A stretch of 10,507 nucleotides of DNA from Candidatus Omnitrophota bacterium (lineage in GTDB: Bacteria > Omnitrophota > Gorgyraeia > Gygaellales > Profunditerraquicolaceae): the NCBI GenBank assembly GCA_029563245.1, contig JAKQSG010000024.1, forward strand, positions 1-10,507, written 5' to 3'. Shown here one piece after another: positions 6,504-10,507 of this stretch. Position numbers and translations under genes: made by a program. The stretch's first letter is position 1; the number at the start of each line of letters is the position of its first letter. The notes under the pieces were generated by a model. It did not search any database. It saw only the letters and a list, made by a program, of their open reading frames with translations, and was not told the origin of the DNA.

Positions 6504-7340
6504 TTACCGGGAGGGTAGTAACTCGATACTTAATTCTGTAGATTCTTCGTCTTTTCTTATAACAGATAACCGGGGGTTTGCTACGAGGCTAATCTCTTTT
6601 AGCTTATCTAACAACACAGGGTAATTATTTGAGGGTATTCTAACCGTAAGGGATTCTAGAAGGCGAGTTTCTTTATCCAAATGAACAAAGGTTATAGCCC
6701 CTCCCAAAGATTCAACTATGTTTGCTATCTTTGGGAATTCTTTATTATATTCATTGCCTGTATACCGGGATAGTTCAAAGCTCTGCCCACCTTCAATTAC
6801 TCTCCCGGCAGTATATACCGGCAAAGCATTCTGAAAAAATGCTCCTTGACTCAGATAAAAACTTTCTCCCGTGCGGGCAGTAGCCGAAAGCGCATTCAAT
6901 GAAGTTATTACAGGTAATATAGCTGCCCTGGGGTCCTCTAACCCTTTCAATGATTGATTCGCCTCAGGCGTAAATGATACGGGTTGCCTCAAGCTTAAAG
7001 GCTGGTGCGCCCTGTTAACCATAATAACCAAGAATACGACCCCCAAAACCCCGACCAATTCCAAAGGAATCTTGACCTTTAAAGGGATAAAGAATTTATG
7101 TACTATCTTCTTAAACTCAAAATCACGCTCAATGCGCTCGTGAACCATCTGTAGAAAATTCTCCGGCGCCTTAACCTGCTTTAAGGAAAGAATCTCCTTA
7201 ACGCAGCCCTTCAAAACAGCAAGCTCCTCTGAACATAATTTACAGTCTAAAAGATGCTTCCTAACAATTTCACTTGTTTCTAAATCTAAGGCTTGATCCA
7301 TATATCCGGATAATAACTCCCTAACTCTTGAGCAATCCAT
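6504..7340 (-). CDS. Zinc-finger membrane anti-sigma factor
   Basis: A 278-aa protein. The N-terminal domain is of the ZAS type, with C3, H29-x3-C33-x2-C36 in RKHLLDCKLCSEEL, which in this family sequesters an ECF sigma factor in the cytoplasm. One membrane segment lies at about 93-109. The remaining ~165 residues should be extracytoplasmic. In the last third a segment around LTVRIPSNNYPVLLDKLKEI faintly resembles DUF4349-like repeats; I do not assign the domain. The start codon directly abuts the TAA of the sigma gene, the standard arrangement for a cognate pair, and a GGGGGG run lies about 10 nt upstream. It probably inhibits the adjacent sigma factor until an envelope signal reaches the outer domain. 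Whether release is proteolytic or redox cannot be told. Confidence 0.87.
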   Translation of the reverse strand: MDCSRVRELLSGYMDQALDLETSEIVRKHLLDCKLCSEELAVLKGCVKEILSLKQVKAPENFLQMVHERIERDFEFKKIVHKFFIPLKVKIPLELVGVLGVVFLVIMVNRAHQPLSLRQPVSFTPEANQSLKGLEDPRAAILPVITSLNALSATARTGESFYLSQGAFFQNALPVYTAGRVIEGGQSFELSRYTGNEYNKEFPKIANIVESLGGAITFVHLDKETRLLESLTVRIPSNNYPVLLDKLKEISLVANPRLSVIRKDEESTELSIELLPSR

Positions 7341-7943
7341 TTATATCAACCCCCCTAACTTTTCCCTAAGGGCTTGCCTTGCCCTGGCAAGCTTTGATTT
7401 TACCGTACCAAGATTATATCCGGTAACCTTAGCAATCTCTTCATAAGAAAGCAAGTCGATATCTCTTAATATAATCACTGCCTTCTGGTCCTGCGGCAAA
7501 GAATATATTGCCCGCTCTATAATTGCTTCTTTTTCCTTCCTATCAATCTCATCCCTGGGAGATAATGCTCTGCTTGCAACTTCAAGAGTACAGCTCTCTT
7601 CTCCGGGATCTCCTACGGGAGAATCTAAACGCACCATTCTCTTCCTTAATCTACTCTCTAAGGATGCAACTTTATTTTTACAAGTATTTAATGCTATCCT
7701 ATAAAGCCAAGTAGAGAAAGTTGACTCAAACCTAAACCCCTTTAAAGACCGATAAATCTTTACAAAAGTTTCTTGCGCACAATCATTCGCCTCTTCATAA
7801 TCAGCCAGAAAGCGATAACATATATTAAAGACCCTATTCTTATATTTTAATACCAGCTTATCAAATGCGGCTTTTTCTCCGCTATCAAAAGCTTTTATTA
7901 GCAATGCATCTTCTTCGTTTACATTACCACCCTGGCTATTCAT
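7341..7943 (-). CDS. RNA polymerase sigma factor, ECF subfamily (RpoE-like)
   Basis: A 200-aa ECF sigma factor. Region 2 spans about 25-92 and contains DCAQETFVKIYRSLKGF and STFSTWLYRIALNTCKN, the -10-recognition and core-binding part. A variable linker of about 50 residues follows. Region 4 (143-195) contains LPQDQKAVIILRDIDLLSYEEIA and the helix-turn-helix GTVKSKLARARQAL that reads the -35 element. Region 3 is absent, as in all ECF factors. It is followed without a gap by its anti-sigma factor. The promoter just upstream has the same elements as the one before the VIT/VWA gene, so autoregulation is likely. AAAGGA lies 8 nt before the ATG, but GAGGGG immediately before it is all that a transcript starting at the predicted ECF promoter would contain. 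Confidence 0.95.
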   Translation of the reverse strand: MNSQGGNVNEEDALLIKAFDSGEKAAFDKLVLKYKNRVFNICYRFLADYEEANDCAQETFVKIYRSLKGFRFESTFSTWLYRIALNTCKNKVASLESRLRKRMVRLDSPVGDPGEESCTLEVASRALSPRDEIDRKEKEAIIERAIYSLPQDQKAVIILRDIDLLSYEEIAKVTGYNLGTVKSKLARARQALREKLGGLI

Positions 7944-7955
7944 CCCCTCATTCCT

Positions 7956-7983
7956 TTAGACAAATTTCTCAATAAAAAGTTCC
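7956..7983 (-). promoter_or_regulatory. Predicted ECF (sigma-E-like) autoregulatory promoter of the sigma/anti-sigma operon
   Basis: Minus-strand GGAACTT (7977-7983), a 15-nt AT-rich spacer and GTCTAA (7956-7961), in the 62-nt gap after the glycoside hydrolase. It is identical in both elements and spacing to the site at 6469-6496. The predicted start near 7950 leaves only about 7 nt before the ATG, so the transcript would be almost leaderless. Confidence 0.78.
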
Positions 7984-8005
7984 CCGGTATGGCAACGGAA
8001 CATTT

Positions 8006-9109
8006 TTACCTGCTTTTTCTCCAAGCCTTAACACAATCCGTATAAGCCTTAAAGGCAGGCTTCCTGGAAAAATTCCAGCGGATAATCCCAAAATAATCAA
8101 CACCATTATCCCAATGCTTATTGGTATCGCGGAAGAATGCCCAAAATACCTTCTCCACGTTTTTGTCCTTAAGCAAGGTTGTGTAAACTTTTTTTACCCA
8201 TTCCGCCTGCTGTTTCTCCGTAGGATTCTTCCCCATCCACCAGTTAGCTGTCCTTGAGCCCCTTTTTACCCCCGGGCAGCCTATCTCGGTAATCCATATT
8301 TTCTTATAGCCGTCACCGTTACGCCTCATTATTTTATAGGCCAACCTTGGGTATGCTGCTACTGCCTTTATCCCTCCCCGGTGAAGCGGGCTTTCGAAGA
8401 AATGTATGTTTAGGATATCAAAATAATCATTTGCCCCGTTGTCATAAAGCCTGTTTACGCTGGCAAGGCCGTTAGCAAGGCCGCCGTTAAGTATCTTACA
8501 CTCGGGATCAATCTTCTTAGCTGCCAGGTAAACGTCTTTTAACAAACTGCAGTAGCCTTTCAAGCCGTCCTGCTTAGACCAATAAACCGCAGAATCAGGC
8601 TCATTCCATACCTCCCAGTATTTTATCTTACTTTTATAGCGCTCAATCACCTTCGAGGCATATTTCACAAATAGGCTGTTATCTCTTGGTGGGCAATTCC
8701 AATCTCCGCAAAGCGCTGCCCAATCAGCGCTATAATTAAGTAAACCCAGAATATTTATATTATTACTGTAAAGCACTTCGACAATCTGATCATATTTTTC
8801 GAAATTAAACACCCCTTCTTCAGGCTCAATATCCTGCCAAAGAAAATCTACCCTTACCCAGCCAACCCCTGCCTCTCTCATCAAAAGGGCCGCTCTCTCC
8901 ATCTCTACGACGGAAGGGTATTTATAATTATTCCAATCATGATTCCAATGCATAAACTCTAAGGCCCCAAAAGGATTATCCATATTATTCTCCTTTGACT
9001 GATTTTGCGCAAAAGCAGGCTGAAAAAACAAAACTAAAGATAAAATTGCCGTAAATACGGCTCTCTTAACGGGACTGATGCGGGAGCTGGTCGATATTGA
9101 TATAGTCAC
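8006..9109 (-). CDS. Secreted clan-A glycoside hydrolase (GH5/GH39-like TIM barrel)
   Basis: A 367-aa retaining glycosidase-like protein. A signal peptide (basic SPVKRAV, hydrophobic to LVLFFQ, cleavage AFA-Q at 34/35) precedes a single barrel domain. The acid/base is E170 in WEVWNEPDS and the nucleophile E275 in IWITEIGCPG, the clan GH-A pair. GVGWVRVDFLWQDIEP and FDILNIHFFES are other family-typical segments. Family membership within the clan and the substrate are uncertain; xylosidase- or endoglycanase-like proteins look similar. The GTG start at 9107-9109 overlaps the Maf-M48 gene by 44 nt and has AAAGGA about 9 nt upstream. An ATG at 8981-8983 (residue 43), just after the signal peptide, has a much better ribosome-binding site and would give a 325-aa non-exported form. 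Confidence 0.85.
   Translation of the reverse strand: MTISISTSSRISPVKRAVFTAILSLVLFFQPAFAQNQSKENNMDNPFGALEFMHWNHDWNNYKYPSVVEMERAALLMREAGVGWVRVDFLWQDIEPEEGVFNFEKYDQIVEVLYSNNINILGLLNYSADWAALCGDWNCPPRDNSLFVKYASKVIERYKSKIKYWEVWNEPDSAVYWSKQDGLKGYCSLLKDVYLAAKKIDPECKILNGGLANGLASVNRLYDNGANDYFDILNIHFFESPLHRGGIKAVAAYPRLAYKIMRRNGDGYKKIWITEIGCPGVKRGSRTANWWMGKNPTEKQQAEWVKKVYTTLLKDKNVEKVFWAFFRDTNKHWDNGVDYFGIIRWNFSRKPAFKAYTDCVKAWRKSR
8990..8996 (-). promoter_or_regulatory. Internal ribosome-binding site within the glycoside hydrolase gene
   Basis: AAAGGAG with a 6-nt AATAAT spacer before ATG at 8981-8983, next to the start of the mature domain. It is stronger than the site before the GTG at 9109. It may be a second start, or an accident of the codons for QSKENN. 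Confidence 0.45.
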
Positions 9110-10442
9110 TGAAAGAAATCCTTTCTCCCATCTCTTCCTTTACTACCCTTACCCTGTCAGAAACATACGGATGGGTTCTAAAATATGATTTAGGCGCAAG
9201 CGGCCTTCGCTTATTGGTTTCCTGAAGCTTTCTTAAAAAACTGACCATCGCATTAGGATCATATCCGGCTAATTTTGCATAACGAGCCCCAAGTTGATCG
9301 GCAAGCAGCTCATCCTCACGGCTATAACCTAAAAGTATCTCGGTAAATGCAGCGTCAGAAGCCGCCCCAACCTCTCCGGAAGAAGGAGCTGCAGCCACAA
9401 GCAGCCTTAATACGGAATAAGCCTGCAAGGCCTGAAGCTTTTTAATGCTGTGGCGGGCAACAATATGCCCTACCTCATGCGCTAATACGCAAGCCAACTC
9501 GTCATCGCCCTCAACCTTCTCCACTAGCCCCCTGTTTACATAGATATAGCCTCCGGGCAGGGCAAAAGCATTAATTTCGTCTTCATTTAAAACTGCAAAG
9601 TAATAATCTATATCCTTCCTGTCGCTTACTGCAGCTATTTTCTCACCGATATCTTGCACGCGTTTTTGCATTAACGGGTCAACCGAAGACTTATATGCCT
9701 TTTCAACCTGGACTGCTATAGACCTGCCCATCTGCACCTCTTTGTCAGTGCTATAGTAAAAAGCCTCCTGCTTACCGGTTACGATATTGTACTCATGGGA
9801 GCAGCCAGTTAGCATAGCAGCATTCAGTATATAGCATGTAGTACATAGCAGAAAAAACAGAAAACTTTTAACGCCGAGTTTTTTTAATATTATAAAAAGC
9901 TTACGTACGGGCAGCCCCACAACATTATAAAAACAACCCTCTATCCGGCGAATGAACAAAGCGCCTCTACCTTGAATATCAAAACTCCCTGCTTTACCCA
10001 AAGGAGAGACCTTCTTAAAATATGCATCTATCTCTTTATCGCCAAGCTTATCCATATAGACCTTGGTCTTCTCGCAATCAACCATTACTTTTTTCTTGCC
10101 GGCGCATTTATCTATAACGGCTACTCCGGAATAAAGCCACTGTGGTTTCGCAGAAAGTTTTTTAAGCATAACTTTTGCATCTTTTAAATTACTCGGCTTG
10201 CCGAATATCCTTCCGTCTTGAACGCAGATAGTATCCGCAGCAATAACTACTCCCGATTTAATTTTACCCGCAACAAACTGCGCCTTTTTTAAGGCATTTT
10301 CTTTAACCAGACCGGCATAAGAAAGCTTTTTTAGGTTTCTCTTCTCCTTGACCTTGCTTGAGATAACCTTAAACCTAAATCCCAGCTTTTTAAGAAGCTC
10401 TGACCTTGCCTTAGACTTCGAAGCTAAATATATTCTTTTCAT
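9066..10442 (-). CDS. Fusion: Maf nucleotide pyrophosphatase joined to an M48-family metalloprotease
   Basis: One 458-aa frame with two domains. Residues 1-190 are a complete Maf-type nucleoside triphosphate pyrophosphatase, with LASKSKARSELL, the catalytic-type AADT (D70), GKP (81-83), and KAGSFDIQGRGALF...GCFYNVVGLPV (150-179). The YhdE-like dTTP/UTP subtype is the best fit. Residues 193-214 form a hydrophobic segment ending in lipobox LTGC (C214). Residues about 215-455 are an M48 (Ste24/BepA/LoiP-like) metalloprotease with HEVGH (H322, E323, H326) and SREDELLAD supplying ligand E378. No ATG, GTG or TTG occurs in frame in the linker that could start a separate lipoprotein, so the fusion looks genuine. 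The topology fits Maf in the cytoplasm and protease outside. An A7 run at the junction permits a -1 slip ending in a Maf-only product. The ATG overlaps the upstream flavoprotein stop as ATGA. Confidence 0.88.
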   Translation of the reverse strand: MKRIYLASKSKARSELLKKLGFRFKVISSKVKEKRNLKKLSYAGLVKENALKKAQFVAGKIKSGVVIAADTICVQDGRIFGKPSNLKDAKVMLKKLSAKPQWLYSGVAVIDKCAGKKKVMVDCEKTKVYMDKLGDKEIDAYFKKVSPLGKAGSFDIQGRGALFIRRIEGCFYNVVGLPVRKLFIILKKLGVKSFLFFLLCTTCYILNAAMLTGCSHEYNIVTGKQEAFYYSTDKEVQMGRSIAVQVEKAYKSSVDPLMQKRVQDIGEKIAAVSDRKDIDYYFAVLNEDEINAFALPGGYIYVNRGLVEKVEGDDELACVLAHEVGHIVARHSIKKLQALQAYSVLRLLVAAAPSSGEVGAASDAAFTEILLGYSREDELLADQLGARYAKLAGYDPNAMVSFLRKLQETNKRRPLAPKSYFRTHPYVSDRVRVVKEEMGERISFSDYINIDQLPHQSR

Positions 10443-10507
10443 AAAGCAGCGCTTTCTCCGGCAAGATAACCGGTAGAAAATGCAGCTTGCAGGTTAAACC
10501 CTCCGGC
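10439..10507 (-). CDS. NAD(P)/FAD-dependent oxidoreductase (HI0933/BaiN-like), C-terminal end only
   Basis: The last 22 codons of a gene running in from the right edge. The residues GGFNLQAAFSTGYLAGESA match the C-terminal FAD-binding signature of the HI0933/YhiN/BaiN flavoprotein family, where GG[FY]NLQ...GYxAG is highly conserved. The TGA (10439-10441) overlaps the ATG of the Maf-M48 gene, which implies a shared transcript and coupled translation. Too little is present to say more about substrate. Confidence 0.72.
   Translation of the reverse strand, partial: AGGFNLQAAFSTGYLAGESAAL

Noticed and set aside
7979..8001. Inverted repeat GTTCC/GGAAC followed by TTTTT as a terminator of the glycoside hydrolase gene
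   Set aside because: There are only 5 base pairs around a 13-nt loop, and the right arm is the -35 element of the ECF promoter, which explains it better.
9859..9900. Maf and M48 as two genes split by a sequencing error in the A7 run
   Set aside because: It cannot be excluded, but a corrected frame would leave the protease signal segment without any usable start codon, so I kept the fusion and flagged the check.
1..10507. CRISPR arrays, insertion sequences, integrases, attachment sites, long direct repeats
   Set aside because: None was found on reading. The tRNA-Leu is not flanked by an integrase or a visible repeat of its 3' end, so it shows no sign of being an integration site here.

Overview
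The window is a densely packed, moderately AT-rich bacterial segment. All protein genes lie on the minus strand and only one tRNA gene lies on the plus strand. Lipoprotein and Sec signal peptides, a cell-wall amidase, a periplasmic-type M48 protease and a sigma-E-like ECF promoter suggest a Gram-negative-type bacterium. The mixture would suit an uncultured lineage such as Omnitrophota, but that is a guess from gene style, not a phylogenetic result.

Reading the minus strand 5' to 3' (high to low coordinates), the window opens with the last 22 codons of an HI0933/BaiN-like flavoprotein. Next comes an unusual single reading frame joining a Maf nucleotide pyrophosphatase to an M48 metalloprotease through a lipoprotein-type hydrophobic segment. 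A clan-A glycoside hydrolase follows, with two plausible translation starts (secreted and non-secreted). These three genes overlap or abut and look like one transcription unit.

The middle is a regulatory module: an ECF sigma factor (7341-7943), its zinc-finger membrane anti-sigma factor (6504-7340) and a large exported VIT/VWA protein (4199-6430). The same bipartite promoter, GGAACTT-N15-GTCTAA, occurs exactly twice. One copy lies directly before the sigma gene and the other directly before the VIT/VWA gene. The simplest reading is that the sigma factor activates itself and a dedicated surface or periplasmic output protein. This is the strongest new regulatory hypothesis in the window.

Beyond it, tRNA-Leu(CAG) on the plus strand has a near-consensus sigma-70 promoter, back to back with a promoter for the second minus-strand unit: AEC-family permease, smpB, ssrA (tmRNA), N-acetylmuramoyl-L-alanine amidase, murI and a queD-like gene (cut by the window edge). 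The protein genes overlap at ATGA or by a few bases. The tmRNA gene is threaded between smpB and the amidase: its 5' end overlaps the last codons and stop of smpB, and its 3' CCA is 17 nt from the amidase start. Freeing tmRNA from a joint transcript would therefore destroy the smpB stop codon. The predicted tmRNA tag is long (24 residues) and ends AFAN instead of the usual LAA/VAA type.

No CRISPR array, insertion sequence, integrase or long repeat was seen. The longest intergenic gap is the roughly 120 bp around the divergent promoters at 3981-4103.
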